Positions 23,702-35,159 of a DNA stretch of 64,000 nt are shown here, piece after piece. Each line of letters opens with the position of its first letter. The stretch's first letter is position 1. A program made the translations under genes and the position numbers. The notes under the pieces are model-generated. The model worked only from the letters and a program-made list of their open reading frames with translations, made no database searches and was not told the origin of the DNA. Source of the DNA: Clonostachys chloroleuca. Lineage: Eukaryota > Ascomycota > Sordariomycetes > Hypocreales > Bionectriaceae. The stretch is taken from contig JBANAY010000003.1 in assembly GCA_037952775.1 (NCBI GenBank), positions 2,976,001 through 3,040,000 of the forward strand, given 5' to 3'.

Positions 23702-25660
23702 ATGTCGACCAGATACTCTCTCCGGCAGACGCCAAAGTAAGTCCTGCAGCTCTTGCACTGCCCGTTGGTCCTCAGCCCTTTGGGGCCGTTTTCTGCATTT
23801 TCGTCACATAACCCCTTCTCTCAGCCGTTGTGCGCTTCCAACCCTACTTCATTGGCCACCCCCAACCATAAATATCCTTTTCCAAAACTAACAGAGGTGT
23901 TGCGTAGAAAGAAGGAGCCCTTCGCTGGAATGGTAGAGACCCCTACAGTCCGCCGCTCTTCTCGTCGCCAATCCTCGGTTCCTGCTGAAGCTTCAGACGT
24001 CGAGTCTACCTCGGCCACAGAAAAGCCCGCCCGTCCCACTCGTCGCCGCACTGCTCGTTTCTCTGAAAATATGGACGACGACGTTGAGGTGAAGTCGACT
24101 GCCGTTGATGCTGGAAATGCCAACGGTGTCAAGCGAAATGTTGAGCCTACCCCCGCCGCCACCAAGCCCGAGGTCAAGGTCACACTGGTTGATGGCTGGA
24201 AGCCTGGACAAGACCCCAAGATTGACTACTCTGGCGAGTTCGAATTTGGAGGCTCGTTCGGAACCCTCTCTCTTATGATCTTCTTCCCTGTGCTCATGTG
24301 GTATATGTGGATCGGTGCTACCTACTATGATGGCAAGATCCCCACTCGAACACCTGGCCAGAGCTGGTCAGACTTTGGTGCTCACCTCGTGAACTTGATC
24401 TACACTGGTGCTTTCCCTCATACCAAGGCATGGGTCTGGTACTGGAGCTATCTCATCTTCGAGGGTGCCTGCTACTGCCTTCTCCCTGGTGTTTGGGCCT
24501 ATGGCAAGCCTCTTCCTTTCGAGGGAGGTAAGCAGCTGCCATACTACTGCAACGGCTATGTGAGCTTGTACTTCAGTCTTGCTATCCTGGCCATCCTGCA
24601 CTTTACTGGCATCTGGCCCGTGTACAATGCCATTGACGAGTTCGGCCCCTTGTTGTCCGTCGCTATCATCAGCGGTTTCCTCGTTGCCATTGTGGCCTAC
24701 TTTTCTGCTCTGTACAGAGGCAAGCAGCACCGCATGACCGGATACCCAATCTACGATTTCTTCATGGGAGCTGAGCTCAACCCTCGCATGTTCGGCATTC
24801 TCGACTTCAAGATGTTCTTCGAGGTGCGCATGCCTTGGTACATTCTCCTCATCCTGAGCTTGGGTGCTGCTGCTAAGCAGTACGAACAATACGGCTACGT
24901 TTCTGGAGAGGTTGCCTTTGTCGTCATGGCTCACTATCTCTATGCGAATGCCTGTGCCAAGGGCGAGGAGCTCATTGTTACTACCTGGTAAGACTGACTG
25001 CAAGCCATGCTTGATCTCACGCACTAACAGAGACACCTAGGGATATGTACTACGAGAAATGGGGCTTCATGCTCATTTTCTGGAACCTGGCTGGTGTGCC
25101 TCTATCATACTGCCACTGCACCATCTTCCTCGCAAACCATGACCCTTCTGAGTACCGATGGAACCGATTTGCTCTTGTCCTGTTCTACGCCGCATACCTG
25201 TTCTGGTACTGGGTTTGGGACAGCTGCAACAGCCAGAAGAACCGCTTCAGAGCCATGGAGAGCGGCAAGGTGGTCTGGCGCAAGACCTTCCCCCAGGTTC
25301 CTTGGCAGACCGTCCACAACCCCAAGACTATCGTCACGCCTCAGGGAACTATCCTTGTCGATGGATGGTACGGTCTTGCCCGCAAGATCCACTACACCGC
25401 TGACGTTTGGTTCTCCGTTTCTTGGGGTCTCATCACCGGATTCAAGAGCCCCTTCCCGTGGTTCTACCCCGTCTTCTTCTGCTGCATGATCGCCCACCGT
25501 GCAGCTCGTGATATTCACCGCTGCCGAACTAAGTACGGTGACGCTTGGCTCGAGTACGAACGACAAGTTCCTTACCTTTTCATTCCCGTAAGTCCGCATC
25601 CAGAACCAGGCCATCGCTAGCCACACAAACTAACGTTGTCTTTTCAAGTACGTCTTTTAA
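23702..25660 (+). CDS. erg4: Delta(24(24(1)))-sterol reductase, Erg4
   Basis: Four exons, 23702-23736, 23908-24987, 25041-25587 and 25649-25660, add up to 557 residues. The 35-base first exon joins in frame to a basic, Ser/Arg-rich N-terminal arm of about 100 residues. After that come 8-9 hydrophobic membrane segments of the ERG4/ERG24 sterol reductase family. The family signature is seen near the C-terminus as [19 protein letters not shown], followed by [10 protein letters not shown] and [14 protein letters not shown]. The last exon encodes only Tyr-Val-Phe and the stop. Erg4 reduces the C24(28) double bond with NADPH in the ER membrane, the last step to ergosterol. The length and the full set of conserved blocks indicate an intact gene. 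An alternative start at the ATG within exon 2 would lose only a short non-conserved arm. Confidence 0.95.
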
Positions 25661-26432
25661 ATATGGAAATGAAGAGTCTCTTTCACAGAGGCATTATTTC
25701 GTAGTGCCTAAATTATCTTGGCTGTAACTTATAGAGTATGTACTTATGCTTCGGGACTGTATAATTTTCCACGGGGTATTGGCTGGGGTGCTATTCGATG
25801 GGTGGGGAGAAACGGGTCGTTGGGGAAAAAAGGGGGGATCAGTGGTTAATGGGTTAAAAGAATATCTTGTAATGTCATGTACTGTAATTCCATTATTCCT
25901 ACATTCTGAGGCAGTTCTACCTACCTTGCGTACAATGAGGGGACCCTACAATACCTAAGAAACTACCAGAACATGTCATGTCATACCATCTGTTAATGCT
26001 AACCAAATACATCCAAGAATGCCTGAGAAAGGTTCGTTTTGATTTTCCTTTGCAGCTATCGCTCAGTTCATGCGGGATACGTGTCATGATACATGTAAGA
26101 TGGGATAAAATATGAAAGAAACTAAAAATTGATCGATTGACAAAAAAATCTCACATCCTCCGCCAAACACTCTATAAAGAAAAGCCACTCCACAGACCGC
26201 AGCGTGCATGCTGACTAGTGTACATTTCCATATCCTTCCATCTAGGGGTCGAATCACGTTTGTGTGCCAGGTCCAGAATAAAGTACTATATCACCACCGA
26301 ATTTGTTGTGGCTCCCAGAAACTCAAGTACAGGTGCTCCGGGACCGTTCTGAAAACGCGAGAAATACTTTACGGCTCGTCAAAACTTGACTAGGGTTGCC
26401 GAGTCGCGTCCCGGATTGATGCTTGAACTTAT
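25661..26432. other. Convergent intergenic region between ERG4 and the V-ATPase gene
   Basis: AT-rich sequence of 772 bases between two convergent genes. I see only probable 3' untranslated sequence and no RNA gene or repeat. Confidence 0.5.
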
Positions 26433-27342
26433 TTAATCCTTGCAGGTGGCGCCGAGGGTAGCCTTTGAGTTCATGAGCAGAGCAACAATGAGTCCGTAAA
26501 GACCTGTCAAGATATGTTAGGAAACTAATAGATCATAATCAAGATGCAAATAATAAGTCATGACGTACCCAGAACTTCAGCGAAAATGAGAATAAGAATC
26601 ATGCCGACGAAGAGACGGGGTTGCTGAGCAGTTCCACGGACACCAGCATCACCGACAATACCAATAGCGAAACCAGCAGCAAGACCAGCGAGACCGACAG
26701 ACAGACCAGCACCGAACTGAATGAAACTGGTGTAGAGGGGAAGGTCTTGCTTCAGACCATCGGAGATCAGGACGGACACGACGAGACCGTAAATACCAAT
26801 GATACCAGCCATAATGACGGGGACAATGTCTGTGGAGTGGTTAGACAGATTCCTTCGTCGCGAGCGCCTTTTCCACGACAAGCGGGATTCGCGGGGGGAA
26901 CATACTCTTCACGATCAGATCAGGTCGGAGAACACCCATCGCGGCAATGCCAACACCGGACTTGGCGGTACCGTAAGAGGCACCCAGACAGGTGAAGACA
27001 ATGGCGCAGGTGCAGCCCATAGCACCGAAGAAGGGCTGTTCCAAGTTAGCTTCAAATCCATCACAAGCGATCATGTAGTGTTGATGCGGGTGTTGTTTTG
27101 GCGGCCTCAATTGGACACCTATTTGCAGTGACGTCGTTCGGAGGGTAATTGGAGACTAACCGAGTAAACGGGGCTGCGAAAAGATACATAGTTAGCTCAA
27201 AAAGATTCTTTCACGGTGCGAGGCCAGGTTACACGATGACAATCTGATGCCGTCGGAGATGGCGATAGCTTGGGAGACCATGTCCCTAGCTTGATTACGC
27301 TCGAAGGGGGCGCGCGCTGACGTACCAGTATTCGGAGACCAT
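26433..27342 (-). CDS. vma3: V-type proton ATPase 16-kDa proteolipid subunit c
   Basis: Five exons on the minus strand, 27342-27326, 27173-27161, 27035-26906, 26829-26569 and 26503-26433, join in phase to give 163 residues, the usual length for fungal subunit c. The product begins MVSEYCPVYSPFFGAMG and has four transmembrane helices in two repeats. The essential proton-carrying Glu lies in the last helix ([12 protein letters not shown]). The subunit forms the rotating c-ring of the Vo sector that moves protons into vacuoles and endosomes. The first ten codons are spread over exon 1 (17 bases) and a 13-base microexon before the bulk of the coding sequence begins in exon 3. All introns have GT...AG ends. 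The strong match to Vma3 rather than Vma11 or Vma16 rests on the N-terminal sequence and length. Confidence 0.94.
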
Positions 27343-28771
27343 CTTGACGGTACTAAGCGTAGAAAGCTAGACGTGTAGAATCGAAGAGAGAATATGGAGC
27401 TGTGGCACGAGGAAAGCTGGGAGTTGGCCGGGAGAGGAAGCTTCGGTGATGAGCTGTCGATGGCGGTAGTTCTGGCAGAGGATGATGGATCGTGGCTGGC
27501 GTTCTGGCGCAGGCCAGTTTCTGCTCAGGGAGCGAACTAAGGCAAGTTACATAATGTCGGCGCGGATTAATGATAGTCCTGTCATATCCGAAAATAGTTT
27601 ATGCGCTTCGGAACCATGCAGGAGGCGTCAGTGGTATGCAAAGTGGGGCGCTTATCAGCGACGTAATTTTGGAGTCAGAGTTAATCCTAAGCAGATCCTT
27701 CCACCAATATACAGTCATCGCTGTTCACGACTCTGGGGTAAGCCAATGCGAGAAGCCCCGGGGTAGATTGTGTCGCCTCTTATTGCTTCAGTGCTGTAAA
27801 CAAGTCTCGTGACAGTCTACCTACTTGCTTGGTTTCAAATATTAAACCCATGCGATTGAAGAGTAGCTAGGTTCTGGCGGGTACTAAGCTGCAGGAAGAG
27901 CTTCTAACCTGACTCAGTCAGCTACTACCTAATTAACATGCGCCGAGATCAAGAACGGAGCAGGGCGACCAAGACTTGAGATGAAAGCAAACTAGCGAAC
28001 CTTCTGTGCACCTTACACACTGCTCTTTTTCTATGTTGTCCTCCATGCCCGTCTTCTAGAACCATCGAACACACCAAGATAGCCAGAAACCTTTACGTCT
28101 ACGCGAGCAGCAGCCCCTCGATTACAGTCCACCAGTAGTTCCCATCACCACTGCCCACGATGCGGACAAGCAAACGCGAAACGAGGCAACAATGACAAGT
28201 ATGAATGCGCTCAAGGTTTGTTGAAACGTAAAGACGATGTACCCGTCTTGGATACTGCAATTGGCGTAATTCGACATCTCGGCGGGTGGCTATCCAAGAC
28301 TTCCACGTCGACTTCCATAGCCTCCGTAGCAGTTTAGCAGTGGAAAGTCTGATACGTATTACTGCGTTGGTGCAGTGCGGCGGTGCGTGTGTGGTGTCTG
28401 CATCTCTGATAGGCACATTTCGCAGCTCCCTGAAGGGTCATCCGATGACGTGAGGGAGGGTCCAATGACACGCAGAGTCTGGCGACAAGTGCGCTGGTGG
28501 CCCTTTCACTGGTCCTGGTGACTTGCTCCTTCAGGCTGGATCCAACCCACCAGTGCATGCATGCGATGAGTGCCTGCCTGCGCTGTACAGGACACCCAGG
28601 ACCTGGGAAAAATGTTGCTCAGGGTCATCCCTAGCCTTCTCCCATTGTAGGATATCCCACATTGCGATTGCGCAGAGCTCTCAGCTTCTTCTCAATCCTC
28701 CTCAGTCGCATCTCTCTCCCAAGCACAGCGCGAGTGGGGATAGTACATCCCTAGCGAAGCCCCGCTGGATG
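27343..28771. other. Divergent intergenic region between the V-ATPase and SAC genes
   Basis: About 1.4 kb between divergent starts, so it should contain both promoters. No recognisable gene, tRNA or repeat is present. The reading frame that enters the SAC gene is open back to 28523, but the conserved protein begins only at 28772. Confidence 0.5.
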
Positions 28772-31747
28772 ATGCCTGGAATAGCCAGGAAACTTCTCAT
28801 ATCTGCTGCCCCTGATGGCCTCATAATCCAACCACTCTCTGCCAAAGGCCAGAGGCCGTTTCACCCGCTCAGGATAGGCTACGGAGATGCCGTCATATCC
28901 ACGGTCTCAAGGGAGCAGGTGCCCGACTCAACAAGCCCCGACTCATCGTTCGAAGCATTCGGTATCATAGGTGAGCAGCCATCCACTTACACAGCCAAAA
29001 GGGGCTTCCTCCGAACTATCCCACTAATAAACGTAGGGTTATTCACTGTCTCGAGACTCAGCTATCTCGTTACAATTACCAAACGCCAGCAGGTAGCTCA
29101 AGTTTACGGTTCTCCAATCTATGTTGTAACGGAGGTTGCGTTGACACCCTGCTCATCTCGGGATGATGCGGAGGAGGCTGTCAAGAATACTTCAGTCTCA
29201 TTACGAACTGATGCGCCTCAATCAACCTCGAGCGATGGTGGAGAAGAGACCGATGAGGATGTCGAAGTACCAGCCGCCATCGCTGATGACATTGACGACG
29301 CCATTGCGGATGATGATTCAGGGCCAAACTCGACCCGAAGCAGCGTGGCCGAGGATGTTATTCGTAGGCGAGGTAGCTATGGAAGATTTGCGCAACGTTG
29401 GTTCAGTGGAAGCGGGTGGACTTTGGAGCAGAAGAGGTCCATGGGAATGAGCAACTCGCCAACTCTTCCGCCAGTATCAGCCAAAGCCGTACCAGTCCCG
29501 GACATTGAACCAATCACCCAGACTCATGTGTCCAACTTACTTCCGAAGCTTCTGCGGACAGCTCAGATTCTCTTCGGGGCCTCGCGTAGCTTTTATTTCT
29601 CCTACGACTTCGATATCACCCACAGCCTCGAGCACAGGACGAGGTCTACAAGCACTGACACACCTCTCTACACTCAGGTTGACAGATTTTTCTTCTGGAA
29701 TAGACATGTCATGCAACCATTTATCGATGCTGGGCAGGATTCTCTAATTCTGCCTGTTATGCAGGGTTTCGTGGGCGAGCGAGAATTCGCTGTTGACCGT
29801 AACCCGCCCCAGATCGATGAGTTGGCCAGAGATTCCGTGGAACTGTGCAACCTCTCACCTGCCGAGGCTCAAAAAAACCAAGAATGGTTGGCAAAATTAA
29901 AGACGAAATCAAGCCGGAGGTCATCGGAAGAGAGTTATACCGTCATCTTGATATCACGTCGCTCGACTAAGCGTTGCGGCCTGCGTTATCTTCGACGAGG
30001 TATAGACCAGGACGGGTTCACCGCCAACACAGTTGAAACCGAGCAACTCCTCTTCCCTACTCAATGGAGCCCTTCGGGTCGTGCTTATTCTTTCGTGCAA
30101 ATACGAGGCAGCATTCCCTTGTTCTTCACGCAGTCTCCCTACTCCTTCAAACCAGTGCCTGTTTTACAGCATTCGGACGAGGTAAATCGGAGGGCCTGTC
30201 AGAAACACTTTGAAAAATTGCTTCGTAATTATGGCGCGATTCAGATTGTCAACCTGGTCGAAAAGCATGGCATTGAAGAACCTATTGGCACCCGATACGA
30301 ACGTACTGTCTCATATCTGAACAATTTGGCTCAGGGGCACAGGGACGAGGAGTCTGGATCACTGGAAACATGGCCCGCCGGAAAGACATTGGATTTCGAA
30401 TGGTTCGATTTCCATGCAGCATGCCGTGGTATGAGATTTGAGAATGTGAGTATTTTGCTGTCTAGTATGAAAAACAGACTCGAGAATTTCGGGAGCACAA
30501 AAGCCGAAGGAGGCAATATTGTTCGAAACCAGTTGGGTGTCTTACGAACCAATTGCATGGACTGTTTGGATCGCACCAATGTCTGCCAAAGTTCATTTGC
30601 AAAACACATCCTGGAGGTGCAATTGAAAGAGGAGGGATTTGATATGAGTGCACAAATAGATCAAGAAACGTCTTGGTTTAATACTCTCTGGGCCGATAAC
30701 GGCGATGCTGTCTCGAAGCAGTACGCATCAACTGCAGCCATGAAAGGCGATTATACTCGCACCAGAAAAAGAGATTATCGCGGCGCACTCAACGACCTTG
30801 GATTATCCCTCGCACGCTTCTACAGCGGGTAAGCCTCTGATTCTTCCATTACGGTTGTTTTCCTTCAACTAAACGTTGTGTGCAGGATGGTAAATGATTA
30901 CTTCAGTCAAACAGCCATAGATTTCCTCCTAGGAAATGTAACCGACGGTGTTTTCGATGAGTTCGAGGCTGATATGATGACGAAAGATCCAGCCGTATCG
31001 ATGAATAAGATGCGGGAGCAAGCTATTAATCTCTGTCAAAAACGCGTAATAGCAGATGAGACAGAGGAATACCATGGCGGGTGGGTTCTTTTGAGCCCCA
31101 ATGTGTCAGACCGGATCAAATCAGATCCTATGGAAGAAGTTGTCCTCTTGCTTACGGACGCCGCTCTCTATCTCTGCCGCTTTGACTGGAACCTTGACAA
31201 GGTCTCGTCTTTTGAGCGCGTTCACCTTGCGAGCATCACGGGCATCAAACGTGGCACATATATCACATCTACTATATCCACATCTCAGACCGATGAGTCG
31301 AAAAACGTTGGATTCGTAGTCTCATATCAGCCAGGCAAGACCGATATCAAACGAACCAATACACGAACCTTATCAAGCAAGGGAGACTTGATCCCTGGTC
31401 CCCGGAGCGAGGATAAAGGTTCCACAAAGCCGCTCAGTCTTGTTACGTTATTTTCGGGTGGCTCGAAAGCTCCTCCTCCTGCACGAATCATTGCCTTCAA
31501 GGCACCGTATACGGAGTCATCCATAGTTGCTTCGGGCTCTGGCCCGAACCAGACGGAACCGCAGCAGGTATCCAGCATCTGCGCAGAGATTGAACGCCTT
31601 ACACTTCAGCACCACCTACACAAGAGTAATGAGGAGAGGAAGGGGGTTGTAGAGGACGGGGACATCATTTCTTTGGAAGAGGCGAAGCGGAACACCGGCT
31701 TGCTAGAGCACTTGGGACATTCCATCAAAAAACTTGTTTGGGCGTAA
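28772..31747 (+). CDS. SAC-domain phosphoinositide phosphatase with hSac2-type C-terminus
   Basis: I read three exons, 28772-28970, 29037-30828 and 30886-31747, for about 950 residues. The 66-base first intron has a GTGAGC donor, CTAAT branch site and TAG acceptor. It contains no stop, so it can be mistaken for coding. Removing it joins FGIIG directly to LFTVSRLSYL, as expected in a SAC domain. An acidic insertion lies at about 130-190. The catalytic P-loop is intact (RTNCMDCLDRTN, the Cys-x5-Arg-Thr motif). The region after about 680 resembles the hSac2 inositol phosphatase domain of Sac2/INPP5F, a PI4P phosphatase of endosomal membranes. There is no C-terminal membrane anchor as in yeast Sac1. 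Substrate and location are inferred from the family. The 3' end overlaps the oppositely oriented methyltransferase gene by 23 bases. Confidence 0.85.
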
Positions 31748-32956
31748 TCGCCAGGAGACGTATAGAGTCGACATGAAAGTTAAATTGGCAGCACTCTGTA
31801 TGCACTAGAACTAGATAATAGAATTTATGCGGGGGCTGCACCTCTAATCGGTAAAGATGGACCTGATACCGCATGTTCTCAAGTTGCATTGGATATGATA
31901 ACTCGTCAGAGAGCCTGCACCAGACCGATTCGTCAGACTCGAGCTTCTCCCACTTGATGCCACTGACTTTGTTGCTCAGCAGGGTGTGGTCTAGCAGCCA
32001 TTGCATCGGATACCGTTTCTTCTCCTTGCCGACCGTCGCCTCGGAGTAACTCCCGGGACTGTCAACGACGAGCAGAAGGCTACCGTTTGGCAGAGACTGC
32101 CCCAAGTTTCCCAGGAATTTGGTAGTCTTGCCGAGTCCGCCATTGGTATATAATTCATTCAGTGTGAATAAGATGGTGACGACGAGAGGGTCTTTGCCAA
32201 TCGTATGCTTGAGGCTCTCCAGGTCAAGGTCCAGGACGTCTTGCTGCTTGAAATCCACTGATAGCTGTGATGGCTTGATGAAGGCGCTATTCGGCGCTTT
32301 CAAAAACTCAGAGGCGAACGTTGAAACCTGGGGAGGGGTTGTGAGCTGGTCCTGGAGTAGCGCAACCACGCCAGACCACGGGGCCGAGTCGATGAGGGTC
32401 AACTTGCCCGAGAGTTGCGGCGCCTCGCGCAGGTACTGGGCAAAGGCGGCATGCTCGGCCGCGCAGCCTCCAATGGAGAGCATCCGGAACGTTCGGTTGC
32501 TCTCTGTGCCTGTCCTTGACGCTGTGGCGCTGCTGCCCGCCGGTGCCGAGGGCTTCTTGTCTGCAGTGGCCGGCTCGACATGCTCAGAGTCCGCCGCCGC
32601 CACCTCTTCTCCGGGGGCTCCCAGCTCGGTCAGATGATCTCTGATCCCCTGGAAGACCGAGGCGTAGCAGATGGCCCGCGTTGGGCTCCATCGTGCGGCG
32701 TACGCCCTCAGGTAGTCCTCCCTGCCGAAGGCGGCGGCAAAGTCCCGGTTGAAGAGGGCCTGCTTGATCTCCTGGAGGACATTTGGGAAGTCGCCGGATG
32801 ACAGGACTGTCGCAAATGCTGATGAGAAGATGTCAAGGAGGTTCTGCTGTGACTGGAAGGTGATGTTGATCCGCGGGTTGGGGGAGGCGGCGGGCTTGGA
32901 TGGGGCCGGCCGCGGCTTGGGGGTTGCGATTTCTTGGCAGATTGCTTCTTGACCAT
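31725..32956 (-). CDS. bmt6: Bmt6-like 25S rRNA uridine-N3 methyltransferase, frame broken near the N-terminus
   Basis: The main frame on the minus strand contains a helical N-terminal part (NLLDIFSSAFATVLSSGDF, then REDYLRAYAARWSPTRAICY) and a Rossmann-type S-adenosylmethionine site (FRMLSIGGCAAEHAAF). It ends with the family-typical SYPMQLENMRYQVHLYR. This order fits the fungal DUF3115/Bmt6 family, nucleolar enzymes that methylate a uridine in 25S rRNA. The only sensible start, ATG at 32956-32954 followed by a Lys-rich stretch, is in a different frame. The two meet exactly at a run of five G (32919-32923, C on the coding strand), and one more base there would make the whole protein continuous. 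No intron of reasonable size explains the shift. About 25 residues follow the usual C-terminus and overlap the SAC gene, so the true end may differ. Confidence 0.68.
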
Positions 32957-35159
32957 GGCTTAGTTTGTATATCTAGGATCTATCGTGTATAATGTGATGA
33001 TGTGAGGTTGTGGGTTGATTACGCAGGTTTTACTCAGGATTGTTAAAAAAAAATCGAGGTGTTTGGTCTGAGTAACCAACCAGTCAGGTATCAGGCTTGT
33101 ATGAACCAGAAATACTAATTAATTGAAAACACACCCCAAGAGTGAGGTAATAAGAAAAACCTAGGACAGTTTAAGCCATGCTTCGTTATTAATGATTACA
33201 TTAACCGTCTTTCTTTAACCCAGTTACCTATGAAAGTGTCATGGATGGAGGCATCATGACCTGGTATAGGGTAAGCGAGGATGGGTGAAGGAATTGGACC
33301 TCGAGTATGAAACATGGCTGTGACTTCAAAGATTTAAACTCTTTTCTGATCTGTAATGATCGGCTTGTAGACACTCTAGTGTAACTAGCTTTCTGGTATG
33401 ATATGCAAGATCAGCATTGTGGTAATGAGATCGATGCCCGTAGCTTCCGCCCATATAGACCACCATTGGTTGGATAGACACTTGCATACGCTGAACTGGA
33501 AGCTAGGAACATGCCAATTGGCGCAATGTGTGCAGATTCTACATGTGGGTTGTATCAATAGCATCTAGAAAGTCCATAGAGAAAGGATATCGGGTTGGCC
33601 CATTGTATAGCCTACTGACGACCTAGATCTTGTTGATGGACTTCGAGACTTGGGCCACATGACCTCGTGGTATTCGTGGCTATTCTGGTAGCGTGCCAAT
33701 CACGACGGTTTGCGAACTCCCTGATGCCCCCCACGTGGAAGAATCAATCCAAAGACACGTACCGAAATGGCAATCACACATCGTGGAATTGATGGTCAGG
33801 GTGAGAGAGGCCCTGCCTATCCCTACTTGGGCCGATGGCGGGCAGGGCCTATATTGAGACCGGAAGAGAGTCAACTCAGGCAAGATCCGCCGGACAGGTA
33901 GATATTTCCCCATGGGACAACATTAATTGCATCTGTAGACTAGTATTGCTTCATTCTAGACCTGGGACATCAAAACGGAGGGATGCGATGGATGCTACCC
34001 AATCCGCTCCCACACCTCATTACTCGCCATTTGGTCATGGTTGGGTAAGGCCCGCCAGCCAACCCCATACCCAGGCCCTTGGTTTATTAAACTTTTCCTA
34101 GCCAAGGCGTCCAGCGTTTGTCATGACAGAGCGCTCTGTCAATGCTTACAGGACAAGTACTAATTGTCATTTTGCATCCGGCGACGTCACCAGCTGCCCT
34201 CAAACGCTGGTTCCCCTCCAAACTGTGGGTCTCGAAGAGGTTTCGGGATGTCGAGGGCGATATCACAGAGTTTGATGCTGTCTGAAGTCATCGGGCGGGA
34301 GAACGGATCAGTCTCTGCCAGGTGAGGCCAACCATAACGTGCGAAGTGAAAAAATAAACGTTTTAGACGGAGATTATTCCGTCACCATCCGCAGATTTTT
34401 TCGCTTTTGCGTCTAGCGGTTCAAGGTAACTGGAGCAGGAGTCGGTTAGGGAGGGGCGAACAGACAGGTCGGGCGTGAGACCCAGATATCGGCGGCCTGT
34501 CAGCCTTTCAGTGGCTATCGCCCCACTTCTAGTGCCCCCCAACAGGGCCGCCGAGGGGCTCTCCTCTACACCACACCCAGCTTTGAGTGGCTACAGAGTA
34601 CATGCCGAGCTCCCCGAGTCGCGCACATCATTGCCCATTGATGGGCTTGAACTGAGTACTCTCAAGTACATGTCCCGGAGAGGATCCACCCTGGTACTGA
34701 CTAGAGCGGTTGTTTCAATGCTCTGGGATGCCGTGTCGTGTCCTGCTGGGAGAGACCTGCGAGGATGTCTCAGCGGGAGCGAGTAGGGCAGTGGCATGTA
34801 CCTGTGATCTTAGCGGAGGTACCTCATCGAGGGGTGCGTGTATGTAGACGTGTCTGGTCATTGGTGGGCTAACACAGCTAGATGTCGGAGATGTACATCG
34901 TTGGACAGCAATTGATGTAATTGCAGACAGTTCGTAGCGGCAATACTGAACGATCCCACCTTGGTATCCCGCCTTTTTTGGAAGGGAGCTCCATAGAGGT
35001 GCCTGAGAGCAAGCTAAATATCCTGGCCAACGACCCAACCCCTCCTCGAAAGTTTGTTCATCAACTCCCTCCTTCCTCCTGGAATTTCTTCTTCCTTCCA
35101 TCCTCATTTACTCCTCCCATTTTCTTCATACCAGGAGAATTCATATCAAAACCGCAATC
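32957..35159. other. Long divergent intergenic region upstream of transketolase
   Basis: About 2.2 kb between divergent starts. The left part is AT-rich, with a few low-complexity stretches. The last 150 bases before transketolase are strongly CT-rich, as expected for the leader of a highly expressed gene. Short open frames show nothing recognisable. Confidence 0.5.
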
